The translations under genes were made by a program, and so were the position numbers. Positions 1 through 8,150 of a stretch of DNA of 23,162 bases are shown piece by piece. The notes beneath the pieces are model-generated. The model searched no databases, was not told where the DNA came from, and worked only from the letters and a program-made list of their open reading frames with translations. The stretch's first letter is position 1. Each line of letters begins with the position of its first letter. This stretch comes from Thiobacillus sp. (lineage in GTDB: Bacteria > Pseudomonadota > Gammaproteobacteria > Burkholderiales > Thiobacillaceae), in assembly GCF_024708915.1 (NCBI RefSeq), contig NZ_JANJXQ010000004.1, forward strand, positions 1 to 23,162. The letters run 5' to 3'.

Positions 1-1
1 G

Positions 2-1624
<1,623 letters not shown>

Positions 1625-1646
1625 CGAGGCCGTGCAAGTCGAACGA

Positions 1647-1676
1647 GAGGGCGGGGTTTCCGCCCTCTTTTTTTTT
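1647..1676 (+). terminator. Intrinsic terminator of clpB
   Basis: A perfect 8-bp GC-rich stem (GAGGGCGG at 1647-1654 with CCGCCCTC at 1660-1667) encloses a 5-nt GGTTT loop. It is followed at once by nine T residues (1668-1676). It lies 22 nt after the clpB stop and fits a Rho-independent terminator in every respect. It separates clpB from the kdp locus. Confidence 0.93.
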
Positions 1677-1678
1677 GG

Positions 1679-1805
1679 GTGCGCCAGGCATGGCGCGTAG
1701 CGCCGTGACTGGCGCTGTTTTCCTGACTATGGTGGCCAGGGGAATGACTTGGAGGTGGAAGTCCTCTACACACCCGGCAAGGGGAAGTGTTAGCTGAACG
1801 GCAAG
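1679..1805 (+). mobile_element. Probable truncated group II intron, 5' end of domain I only
   Basis: The stretch begins GTGCGCC, matching the GUGYG start of group II introns. A hairpin follows (GCGCCA 1681-1686 / TGGCGC 1691-1696), then a second (AGCGCC 1699-1704 / GGCGCT 1711-1716). Next comes a GAGG-loop-CCTC hairpin (1752-1755 / 1763-1766) of the GAGGTGGAAGTCCTC kind that I recall from bacterial intron domain I, and finally AGCTGAACGGCAAG. Similarity then stops: the expected continuation, a reverse-transcriptase ORF and domains V/VI are all absent. The start lies 2 nt after the T-run of the clpB terminator, which is the known insertion preference of class C (IIC) introns. The identification rests on remembered consensus sequences and structure, not an alignment. 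An unrelated structured leader RNA is the main alternative. Confidence 0.5.
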
Positions 1806-1873
1806 CTGTCCTTATTGGTCAACCACGCAGTCTGAAACCACTTCTGGCTGTCTAGTGCAGTTATCCCTGCAGC

Positions 1874-1892
1874 TTTATGCTTTCTTAACACC
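1874..1892 (+). promoter_or_regulatory. Putative KdpE-binding site of the kdp operon
   Basis: TTTATGCTTTCTTAACACC matches the remembered E. coli KdpE box (TTTATACTTTTTTTACACC) at 16 of 19 positions and is likewise followed by a C-rich stretch (CTGCCCCGCC). It lies about 40 nt upstream of the -10 candidate, so about 50-70 nt before the likely transcript start, as in E. coli. The downstream locus encodes KdpFABC and KdpDE, so phosphorylated KdpE would plausibly bind here under low K+ or osmotic stress. Confidence 0.7.
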
Positions 1893-1932
1893 TGCCCCGC
1901 CAGTCTTAGCCCCATCTTTACCAGCGCCTGCC

Positions 1933-1938
1933 TATAGT
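1933..1938 (+). promoter_or_regulatory. Candidate -10 element of the kdp promoter
   Basis: TATAGT resembles TATAAT (5 of 6). No good -35 is found 16-18 nt upstream (CCCCAT there), as expected for an activator-dependent promoter. The transcript would start near 1945, leaving a leader of about 30 nt with the GGAAGGA ribosome site at 1961-1967. Assigned by position relative to the KdpE-like box. Confidence 0.45.
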
Positions 1939-1973
1939 CCGTGGTGTTCCTGTTCACATTGGAAGGAAATGCC

Positions 1974-2063
1974 ATGGATCTGCTTTACATCGCCCTGGGC
2001 GTAGGCTTCTTCGTCCTCACGGCTGTCCTCGTGTCCATCTTCGACGGGCTGAGAAGACGCTGA
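1974..2063 (+). CDS. Small single-span membrane protein at the head of the kdp operon (29 aa)
   Basis: ATG at 1974 is preceded by a good ribosome site (GGAAGGA, 6 nt away). The 29-residue product starts MDLLYIALGVGFFV and ends IFDGLRRR: one hydrophobic segment (about residues 3-23) followed by a positive tail. That predicts one inner-membrane helix with its C-terminus in the cytoplasm. Its stop overlaps the start of kdpF by one base (TGATG), so the two are probably translationally coupled. It is not KdpF itself, which is the next gene. I recall similar short ORFs ahead of kdpF in other proteobacteria but know no established function. By analogy with KdpF it may help stabilise the Kdp complex; that is inference. 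Annotation pipelines usually miss genes this short. Confidence 0.75.
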   Translation: MDLLYIALGVGFFVLTAVLVSIFDGLRRR

Positions 2064-2155
2064 TGAATATTCTCTACCTCATCGCCCTGGTCGCCGCGGT
2101 AGGCATTTTCGCCTACCTGCTGGCCGTGCTGTTCTACCCGGAGGACTTTTCATGA
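2063..2155 (+). CDS. kdpF: K+-transporting ATPase subunit KdpF (30 aa)
   Basis: The 30-residue product is one transmembrane helix (about residues 3-24) ending LFYPEDFS, the hallmark of KdpF; E. coli KdpF is 29 aa and ends similarly in a P-E-X-F motif. KdpF is a lipid-like stabiliser of the KdpABC complex in the inner membrane. It starts at the last base of the upstream small ORF (TGATG) and ends with a 4-nt ATGA overlap into kdpA, so translation of the three genes is probably coupled. No independent strong ribosome site is seen. Confidence 0.88.
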   Translation: MNILYLIALVAAVGIFAYLLAVLFYPEDFS

Positions 2156-3960
2156 CTGCCAATGGCTACATGCAATTGGGGCTGTACCTGATCGCCCTGA
2201 TCGGCCTGGCGTGGCCGCTGGGCGTCTACATGGCCCGCGTCTATCGGGACGAGCTGCCCGGTTTCGTGCGCTGGCTCAAGCCGGTGGAAAACGCCTTCTA
2301 TCGCGTCTGCGGCGTCAAGCCGGGCGACGATATGCCGTGGACCCGCTACGCCTTCGCGATGATCGCCTTCAACCTCATGGGCTTTCTGGTCGTCTACGCC
2401 CTGCAGCGGCTGCAAGTCTGGCTGCCCCTCAACCCCGAGGGCCTGGCCAACACCACGACCGATCTCGCCTTCAACACGGCGGTGAGCTTCGCCACCAACA
2501 CCAACTGGCAGAGTTATGGCGGCGAGACCACCATGAGCTATCTGACCCAGATGGCCGGACTGGCGGTACAGAACTTCGTTTCTGCGGCCACCGGCATGGC
2601 CGTGCTGGTCGCCCTGATGCGCGGCTTCACGCGCAAGGAAGCAGGTGGCGTCGGCAACTTCTGGGTCGACATGGTGCGCTCCACGCTCTACATCCTGCTG
2701 CCGCTCTCGCTCGTCCTGTCGGTGGCGCTGGTCAGCCAGGGCGTGGTGCAGACCTTCTCACCCTACCAGAAGGCGCAATTCGTCGAGTCGGTGAGCTACG
2801 AGCAGGCGAAGACCGGCGCGGATGGTGAGCCCGTCGTGGATGCCCAAGGTCAGCCGGTGATGGAGCAGGTTGCCGTCACCGAACAGACCATCGCCGTCGG
2901 CCCGGCCGCCTCGCAGATCGCCATCAAGCAGCTCGGCACCAACGGCGGCGGCTTCTTCAACGTCAACTCCGCGCACCCGCTGGAAAACCCGACGCCGCTT
3001 GCCAACTTCCTGGAAGTGCTGGCCATCCTGATCATCCCGGCCGCCCTGTGCTTCACCTTCGGCCGCTTCGTCGGCGACATGCGCCAGGGCGGGGCCATTC
3101 TCGCCGCGATGACCGTGGTGTTCACCGCCTTGCTGGGGGTGGCGGCAGCCGCCGAGCAGTCCGGCAATCCGCTGTTCGAGCGTCTGGGGCTGGCCACTGA
3201 GGCATCCGACGTCCAGGCGGGCGGCAACATGGAAGGCAAGGAGACCCGCTTCGGCATCGCCAACTCTGCCCTGTGGGCCACCGCCACCACCGCCGCCTCC
3301 AACGGCTCGGTGAACGCCATGCATGATTCCTTCACCCCGATCGGCGGCATGGTGCCGATGTGGCTGATGCAGCTCGGCGAAGTAATCTTCGGCGGCGCCG
3401 GTTCGGGCCTCTACGGCATGATCGTGTTCGCGTTGATCGGCGTGTTCGTCGCCGGCCTGATGATCGGCCGCACGCCCGAGTACCTGGGCAAGAAGATCGA
3501 GTCCTTCGAGGTGAAGATGGCCGCGGTCGCCATCCTGGTGCCGCCGCTGGCGGTGCTGGCCGGCACTGCTCTTGCCGTGAGCCTGGAGGTTGGCCGTGCC
3601 GGCATCTTCAACCCCGGCGCACACGGCTTCTCCGAGGTCCTGTATGCCTTCTCGTCGGCCGGCAACAACAACGGCAGCGCGTTCGGCGGCCTCGCCGCCA
3701 ACACGCCTTTCTACAACACCATGCTGGGCTTCGCCATGCTGCTGTCGCGCTACTGGCTGGCCATCCCGGTGCTGGCCATCGCCGGCTCGCTGGCGGCCAA
3801 GAAGATCGTGCCGGCTTCGGCGGGCACCCTGCCCACCCATACCCCGCTGTTCGTGCTCCTGCTGATCGGCACCGTGATCGTCGTCGGGGCGCTCACCTTC
3901 GTGCCGGCCCTGGCTTTGGGTCCGGTGGTCGAGCACCTGCAGATGATCTCGGTCAAATAA
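2152..3960 (+). CDS. kdpA: K+-transporting ATPase, K+-selective channel subunit KdpA
   Basis: KdpA is the superfamily-of-K+-transporters-like subunit that selects K+ and passes it to KdpB for ATP-driven uptake. The 602-residue product has about ten membrane segments and four pore loops: TNTNW at 115-119, GTNGGGFFN from 262, SNGSVN near 383-388 and SAGNNNGS around 502-509. These are the repeats that form the selectivity filter. It is about 45 residues longer than E. coli KdpA (557). Much of the excess is a polar periplasmic segment at about 205-250 ([15 protein letters not shown] region) just before the second pore loop. The start overlaps kdpF by ATGA. The stop lies 10 nt before kdpB with an AAGGAA ribosome site between. 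Known regulation is through KdpDE. Confidence 0.97.
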   Translation: MTANGYMQLGLYLIALIGLAWPLGVYMARVYRDELPGFVRWLKPVENAFYRVCGVKPGDDMPWTRYAFAMIAFNLMGFLVVYALQRLQVWLPLNPEGLANTTTDLAFNTAVSFATNTNWQSYGGETTMSYLTQMAGLAVQNFVSAATGMAVLVALMRGFTRKEAGGVGNFWVDMVRSTLYILLPLSLVLSVALVSQGVVQTFSPYQKAQFVESVSYEQAKTGADGEPVVDAQGQPVMEQVAVTEQTIAVGPAASQIAIKQLGTNGGGFFNVNSAHPLENPTPLANFLEVLAILIIPAALCFTFGRFVGDMRQGGAILAAMTVVFTALLGVAAAAEQSGNPLFERLGLATEASDVQAGGNMEGKETRFGIANSALWATATTAASNGSVNAMHDSFTPIGGMVPMWLMQLGEVIFGGAGSGLYGMIVFALIGVFVAGLMIGRTPEYLGKKIESFEVKMAAVAILVPPLAVLAGTALAVSLEVGRAGIFNPGAHGFSEVLYAFSSAGNNNGSAFGGLAANTPFYNTMLGFAMLLSRYWLAIPVLAIAGSLAAKKIVPASAGTLPTHTPLFVLLLIGTVIVVGALTFVPALALGPVVEHLQMISVK

Positions 3961-3970
3961 GGAATTCGCC

Positions 3971-6046
3971 ATGCATAAAACACAAACGCTCTACGACGCC
4001 GCCCTGTTGAAGGTGGCGGCCTGGGACGCGGTGAAGCGCCTGTCGCCCCGCCATCAGGTGAAGAACCCGGTGATGTTCGTGGTCTGGCTGGGCAGCCTGC
4101 TGACCAGCGGCCTGTTCGTCCAGGCGCTGACAGGTCAGGGCGAAGCCCCCGCCGGCTTCATCCTCGCCATCACGCTGTGGCTGTGGTTCACCGTGCTGTT
4201 CGCCAATTTCGCTGAGGCGGTGGCGGAAGGCCGCGGCAAGGCCCAGGCGGCGGCGCTGAAAGGCATGAAGAAGGCCGTGCTGGCCAAAAAACTGAAAGAG
4301 CCGGGCCACGACGCCATCATCCATGTGGTCAACTCGGAGGATTTGCGCAAGGGCGATTTCGTGCTGGTCACTGCCGGCGAGCTCATCCCCGGCGACGGCG
4401 AGGTGATCGAAGGCGTCGCCTCGGTTGACGAGTCGGCCATCACCGGTGAATCGGCTCCGGTGATCCGCGAGGCGGGCGGCGATTTCTCCGCCGTCACCGG
4501 CGGCACCCGGGTGCTGTCTGACTGGCTGGTGGTGCGTATCGCCGTCAATCCCGGCGAGACCTTCCTCGACCGCATGATCGCCATGGTGGAGGGCGCCAAG
4601 CGCCAGAAGACGCCCAACGAGATCGCGCTGACCATCCTCTTGGTGGCGCTGACCCTGGTGTTCCTGCTCGCCACCGCGACCCTGCTGCCGTTCTCGCTGT
4701 TCAGCGTGAGTGCGGCCGGTGCCGGCGTGCCGGTCAGCGTGACCGTGCTGGTCGCCCTGCTGGTCTGCCTCATCCCCACCACCATCGGCGGCCTCCTGTC
4801 AGCCATCGGCGTGGCCGGCATGGGCCGCATGATGGCGAAGAACGTCATCGCCACCTCGGGCCGTGCGGTGGAAGCGGCCGGCGACGTCGATGTGCTGCTG
4901 CTCGACAAGACCGGCACCATCACCCTGGGCAACCGCCAGGCCAGCAATTTTCTGCATGCCTCCGGGGTAACAGAGCGGGAACTGGCTGATGCCGCCCAGC
5001 TCGCCTCGCTCGCCGACGAAACGCCGGAGGGCCGCAGCATCGTGGTGCTGGCCAAGCAGAAGTTCGGCCTGCGTGGCCGCGATGTGCAAGAATTGGGCGC
5101 CCACTTCGTGCACTTCGCCGCGCAGACCCGCATGAGCGGCGTCGACCTCGACGGCCGCGAGATCCGCAAGGGTGCTGGCGATGCTGTGCGCGCCTACGTC
5201 GCCGAAAAAGGCGGCCACTTCCCGCCGGAGGTGGAGGTCATTGTCGAGCATGTCTCCAAGCGCGGAGCGACCCCGCTGGTGGTGGCGGAATTCGCCGGCG
5301 GCCAGGCCCGCGTGCTGGGCGTTGTGGAACTCAAGGACATCGTCAAGGGCGGCATCAAGGAGCGTTTCGCCGAAATGCGCCGCATGGGCATCAAGACCGT
5401 GATGATCACCGGCGACAACCGCCTCACCGCCGCCGCCATCGCCGCCGAGGCGGGAGTGGACGATTTCCTGGCCGAGGCGACGCCGGAGGCCAAGCTGAAG
5501 CTGATCCGCGAATACCAGGCCGAAGGCCGACTGGTGGCGATGACCGGTGACGGCACCAACGATGCGCCCGCCTTGGCTCAGGCTGACGTTGCGGTGGCGA
5601 TGAACACCGGCACCCAGGCGGCCAAAGAGGCCGGCAACATGGTCGACCTCGACTCCAATCCCACCAAGCTGATCGAGGTGGTGGAGACCGGCAAGCAGAT
5701 GCTGGTGACGCGCGGCTCGCTCACCACCTTCTCGATCGCCAACGACGTCGCCAAGTACTTCGCCATCATCCCGGCCGCCTTCGCCACCACCTACCCTGCG
5801 CTCGACGCCCTCAACGTGATGGGACTGGCGACGCCCGCAAGCGCGATCCTGTCGGCGGTGATCTTCAACGCGCTGGTCATCGTCGCGCTGATCCCGCTGG
5901 CGCTGAAAGGCGTGAAGTACCGCCCGCTCGGCGCCGGCGCCATCCTGCAGCGCAACCTGCTGGTCTATGGCCTGGGCGGCCTCATCGTGCCCTTCATCGG
6001 CATCAAGGCCATCGACCTGATTCTGGTCGGCCTCAACCTGGCTTAA
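3971..6046 (+). CDS. kdpB: K+-transporting P-type ATPase subunit KdpB
   Basis: KdpB is the class IA P-type ATPase that hydrolyses ATP to drive K+ import through KdpA. The 691-residue product is of standard length. It shows the actuator-domain TGES motif at 158-161, the membrane motif CLIPTTIGG, and the phosphorylation motif DKTGT with D312. The N-domain KGA motif lies in IRKGAGDAV and the hinge motif TGDGTNDAP at 525-533. About seven transmembrane helices are visible near 40-85, 215-285 and 590-690. Start ATG follows AAGGAA. It ends 9 nt before kdpC. No key residue is missing. Confidence 0.98.
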   Translation: MHKTQTLYDAALLKVAAWDAVKRLSPRHQVKNPVMFVVWLGSLLTSGLFVQALTGQGEAPAGFILAITLWLWFTVLFANFAEAVAEGRGKAQAAALKGMKKAVLAKKLKEPGHDAIIHVVNSEDLRKGDFVLVTAGELIPGDGEVIEGVASVDESAITGESAPVIREAGGDFSAVTGGTRVLSDWLVVRIAVNPGETFLDRMIAMVEGAKRQKTPNEIALTILLVALTLVFLLATATLLPFSLFSVSAAGAGVPVSVTVLVALLVCLIPTTIGGLLSAIGVAGMGRMMAKNVIATSGRAVEAAGDVDVLLLDKTGTITLGNRQASNFLHASGVTERELADAAQLASLADETPEGRSIVVLAKQKFGLRGRDVQELGAHFVHFAAQTRMSGVDLDGREIRKGAGDAVRAYVAEKGGHFPPEVEVIVEHVSKRGATPLVVAEFAGGQARVLGVVELKDIVKGGIKERFAEMRRMGIKTVMITGDNRLTAAAIAAEAGVDDFLAEATPEAKLKLIREYQAEGRLVAMTGDGTNDAPALAQADVAVAMNTGTQAAKEAGNMVDLDSNPTKLIEVVETGKQMLVTRGSLTTFSIANDVAKYFAIIPAAFATTYPALDALNVMGLATPASAILSAVIFNALVIVALIPLALKGVKYRPLGAGAILQRNLLVYGLGGLIVPFIGIKAIDLILVGLNLA

Positions 6047-6055
6047 GGAGACACC

Positions 6056-6634
6056 ATGCTCAAGGAACTCAAACCCGCCGCCCTGCTGCTCGTCCTGCTC
6101 ACCGTGCTCACCGGGGCGCTCTACCCGGCCCTGGTCACGGGGCTGGCCCAGACCCTGTTTCCCGGCGAGGCGAACGGCAGTCTGATCAAGCAGGACGGCA
6201 AGGTCGTCGGCTCAGCCCTCGTCGGCCAGCCGTTCTCCGACCCCAAGCACTTCTGGTCCCGCCCCTCGGCCACCGGCCCTGTGCCCTACAACGGCGGCGC
6301 CTCCACCGGCTCCAACCTGGGCCCGCTGAACCCGACGCTGGAAGAAGCGGTCAAGGCGCGGATTGATGCGCTCAAGGCGTCAGACCCGACCCAGACGGCG
6401 CCGATCCCGGTGGACCTGGTCACCGCCTCGGGCAGCGGCCTCGATCCCCACATCAGCCCCGCCGCCGCCCGCTGGCAGGCACCCCGCATTGCCCGCCTGC
6501 GCGGCCTCAGCGAAGCCGAGGTGGCGAAGCTCATCGACGCCCACACCGAGGGCCGCCAGCTTGGCCTGTTGGGCGAGCCACGGGTCAATGTGCTGACGCT
6601 GAATCTGGCCCTGGACCGTCTGGCCAAGTCATGA
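6056..6634 (+). CDS. kdpC: K+-transporting ATPase subunit KdpC
   Basis: KdpC is the single-span subunit with a large periplasmic domain that raises K+/ATP affinity of the KdpFABC complex. The 192-residue product has an N-terminal transmembrane helix (about 8-30). Family motifs follow: [39 protein letters not shown] and [12 protein letters not shown] near the C-terminus. An AAGGAG site directly precedes the ATG. The stop overlaps the next small ORF by ATGA, showing that the operon continues. Confidence 0.97.
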   Translation: MLKELKPAALLLVLLTVLTGALYPALVTGLAQTLFPGEANGSLIKQDGKVVGSALVGQPFSDPKHFWSRPSATGPVPYNGGASTGSNLGPLNPTLEEAVKARIDALKASDPTQTAPIPVDLVTASGSGLDPHISPAAARWQAPRIARLRGLSEAEVAKLIDAHTEGRQLGLLGEPRVNVLTLNLALDRLAKS

Positions 6635-6768
6635 GCCTGCCATGGAATTTCCAGAACTTTGTGATGGCGATCGCCGTACTCGTAGTCCCTTTGCTTTTTG
6701 CATGGGTTGTTGTGAACAGATTGGCTAACAAGCCCTCCAGGAAACACAAAAGGAAATCAAGTAAATGA
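6631..6768 (+). CDS. Uncharacterised 45-aa membrane protein with polybasic tail in the kdp operon
   Basis: The frame opens with ATG inside the kdpC stop (ATGA) and closes inside the start of the next gene (ATGA again at 6765-6768). Such double coupling is hard to explain unless the frame is translated. The 45-residue product has a short polar start ([10 protein letters not shown]), one hydrophobic helix (about 11-28) and a strongly basic end ([12 protein letters not shown]). It should be an N-out/C-in single-span inner-membrane protein whose tail could contact lipid head groups or an acidic partner. I do not recognise a family. Its lower-GC codons near the 3' end (TTGCTTTTTGCATGG, AAACACAAAAGG) differ from its neighbours. 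It may act with the Kdp pump or the porin that follows; that is inference. Confidence 0.7.
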   Translation: MSLPWNFQNFVMAIAVLVVPLLFAWVVVNRLANKPSRKHKRKSSK

Positions 6769-7511
6769 AATTGTCGCGCCCAACCACATTCCGCCCCCTC
6801 ATCCTGCTGGCCGCCATGGCGTCCCTGCCGGCGCTTGCCGAGGACAGCCCCCACACCTTCAGCGGCAACCTGGGCCTCTATTCCGACTACGCCTTCCGTG
6901 GCGTCTCGCAGACTGCGGGCGATCCCGCCCTCCAGGGCGGCTTCGACTATGCCCATGCGAGTGGCGTTTACCTGGGCACATGGGCCTCCAACGTGACCGA
7001 GGCGATGTACACGGAAACCGCCATCCCCGGCGGCGGCACGGGCACCAGCAACATGGAATGGGACATCTACGGCGGCTATGCCGGCAAGGTCGGCGACGAC
7101 CTGGGCTACAACGTCGGTCTGCTGCAGTACTACTACCCCGGCGCTACCCATTTCAACACCCTGGAAGCCTACGCCGGCATCACCTACAAAGGCTTCGGTC
7201 TGAAGGCCTCCTACAACCTGGACGACTATTTTGGTGTTGCCAACTCAGACGGCACCATCTACTGGGACGCCAGCTACAACTACGAGCTGCCCGCCAAGGT
7301 GATGCTGAGCCTGCACTACGGGGTCACCGCCGCCACGGGTAGCGCAGTCGATTACACCGATTGGAAGGTCGGCCTCGGCAAGGAGTTCGGCGGCTTCAAT
7401 TTCGGCCTGGCCTACACCGACACCGACCTTTCCGATGCCGAACAGGGACGCATCAAGGGTGAGGACGTCAAGAAAGGTCGGTTGATCGTTTCCGTCAGCA
7501 AGACGTTCTGA
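6765..7511 (+). CDS. TorF-family putative outer-membrane porin (TIGR02001-like)
   Basis: The 248-residue product has a signal peptide with a hydrophobic core (LILLAAMASLPALA, cleavage before EDSP). The mature part is rich in alternating aromatic strands (LGLYSDYAFRGVSQT, DIYGGYAGKVGDDLGYNVG, LSLHYGVTAATG) and ends in a C-terminal Phe, the signature of an outer-membrane beta-barrel. SDYxFRGxSQT near the N-terminus is typical of the TIGR02001/TorF family. I recall such genes between kdpC and kdpD in other betaproteobacteria. The substrate is unknown; by context it could let K+ or other ions cross the outer membrane. The start overlaps the upstream small ORF by ATGA and has AGGAAA nearby. Confidence 0.85.
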   Translation: MKLSRPTTFRPLILLAAMASLPALAEDSPHTFSGNLGLYSDYAFRGVSQTAGDPALQGGFDYAHASGVYLGTWASNVTEAMYTETAIPGGGTGTSNMEWDIYGGYAGKVGDDLGYNVGLLQYYYPGATHFNTLEAYAGITYKGFGLKASYNLDDYFGVANSDGTIYWDASYNYELPAKVMLSLHYGVTAATGSAVDYTDWKVGLGKEFGGFNFGLAYTDTDLSDAEQGRIKGEDVKKGRLIVSVSKTF

Positions 7512-7609
7512 ACCGCCTTCTCGATTCTTAATGTTCGGGCCTCCAATCTTTGCAGCACCTTGATGTGTCGGCCGCTAGGCTGACACTCATTGCAATTACA
7601 GGAGGTGGC

Positions 7610-7948
7610 ATGAACATCATGCGACGTGAAGAAAAGTCTGCGATGACCGACAAGGTGTGTGTCGGTATCGTCCTGGTCGGGGAAGACATCCGGGTGGCAG
7701 CGCGCGTGAACGGTCGTGAAATTGCACGCGACTGTTTCCCTGCCAGCCCCCTTGGCACCATGGCCCTGCTCGGCTATCTGGCCGACTGGCAGGCGCCCTT
7801 GCGGCTGGCTGTGGCCTCGGCAGGAGCCGCAGCCATCGGCCTGGCGCTCGCTGCCGGCGCACCGCATGGCCGAGAGGTGTTTCTGGTTTCCACGCCAACC
7901 CCGAGTGCCGCATCGGATCTCGCACGTTATGCCGAACGTGCCATCTGA
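7610..7948 (+). CDS. Uncharacterised 112-aa protein; possible catalytically dead RNase H-like (IS110 N-domain-like) fold
   Basis: ATG 7610 is chosen because of the strong AGGAGGT site at 7600-7606; later in-frame ATGs at 7619 and 7643 are less well placed. The product has no signal peptide. The core VCVGIVLVGEDIRVAARVNG looks like two adjacent beta-strands. It is followed by GTMALLGYLADWQAPLRLAV, AAAIGLALAAG and REVFLVSTPTPSAASDLARY. The spacing and hydrophobic pattern recall the N-terminal DEDD domain of IS110 transposases (GID..., GI.ALL.WL, EATGGYE, V.NP....DFA). The catalytic Asp of GID is Val here, and the Glu positions are Ala/Ser. No C-terminal transposase domain follows. It may therefore be a domesticated or merely similar fold. 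The next gene overlaps it by 20 nt. The similarity is from memory only. Confidence 0.72.
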   Translation: MNIMRREEKSAMTDKVCVGIVLVGEDIRVAARVNGREIARDCFPASPLGTMALLGYLADWQAPLRLAVASAGAAAIGLALAAGAPHGREVFLVSTPTPSAASDLARYAERAI

Positions 7949-8135
7949 CAATGGAGCCGAAGAGGTTCTCCATATTTGCCCGGTCTGCGGCAGGACGCAC
8001 GCGGTGAACCCGGCTCGCCACTCGGTGGCCTGGGGGCGTCAGTTCACCTGTTCCTCCGAGTGCGAGTCGGAACGCCGCCGCATGCGCAAGCAACTGCTTG
8101 CAGCCTATTCACTGCGTGCGCCAGACAGGCGCTGA
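7929..8135 (+). CDS. Small treble-clef-like zinc-finger protein (68 aa)
   Basis: The 68-residue product (starting MPNVPSDNGAEEV) carries a CPVCG knuckle and, 23 residues later, CSSEC. The intervening AWGRQFT and the following basic helix ESERRRMRKQLL complete the pattern of a treble-clef or FCS/MYM-type zinc finger: C-x2-C, then F-x-C-x3-C at the start of a helix. Such domains bind nucleic acid or protein. ATG 7929 lies inside the end of the preceding 112-aa gene (20-nt overlap) without a good ribosome site of its own, so reinitiation after the upstream gene is likely. The stop is 15 nt before kdpD. Codon usage in the cysteine-containing part supports this frame; the in-frame extension further upstream is only a shadow of the preceding gene. 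Function unknown. Confidence 0.7.
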   Translation: MPNVPSDNGAEEVLHICPVCGRTHAVNPARHSVAWGRQFTCSSECESERRRMRKQLLAAYSLRAPDRR

Positions 8136-8150
8136 AAGTACACTGAGCCC

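Noticed and set aside
1790..1975. A 61-codon minus-strand frame in the clpB-kdp spacer.
   Set aside because: It covers the KdpE-like box and kdp promoter, has no ribosome site, and its translation shows no signal, helix or family.
2758..5169. Long minus-strand frames opposite kdpA and kdpB.
   Set aside because: They are antisense to strongly conserved pump genes and show Gly/His/Asp- or Ser/Arg-rich composition without recognisable motifs.
7550..7609. A longer N-terminus for the orphan gene beginning at 7550.
   Set aside because: The extension lacks a ribosome site, whereas ATG 7610 has a near-perfect one directly upstream.
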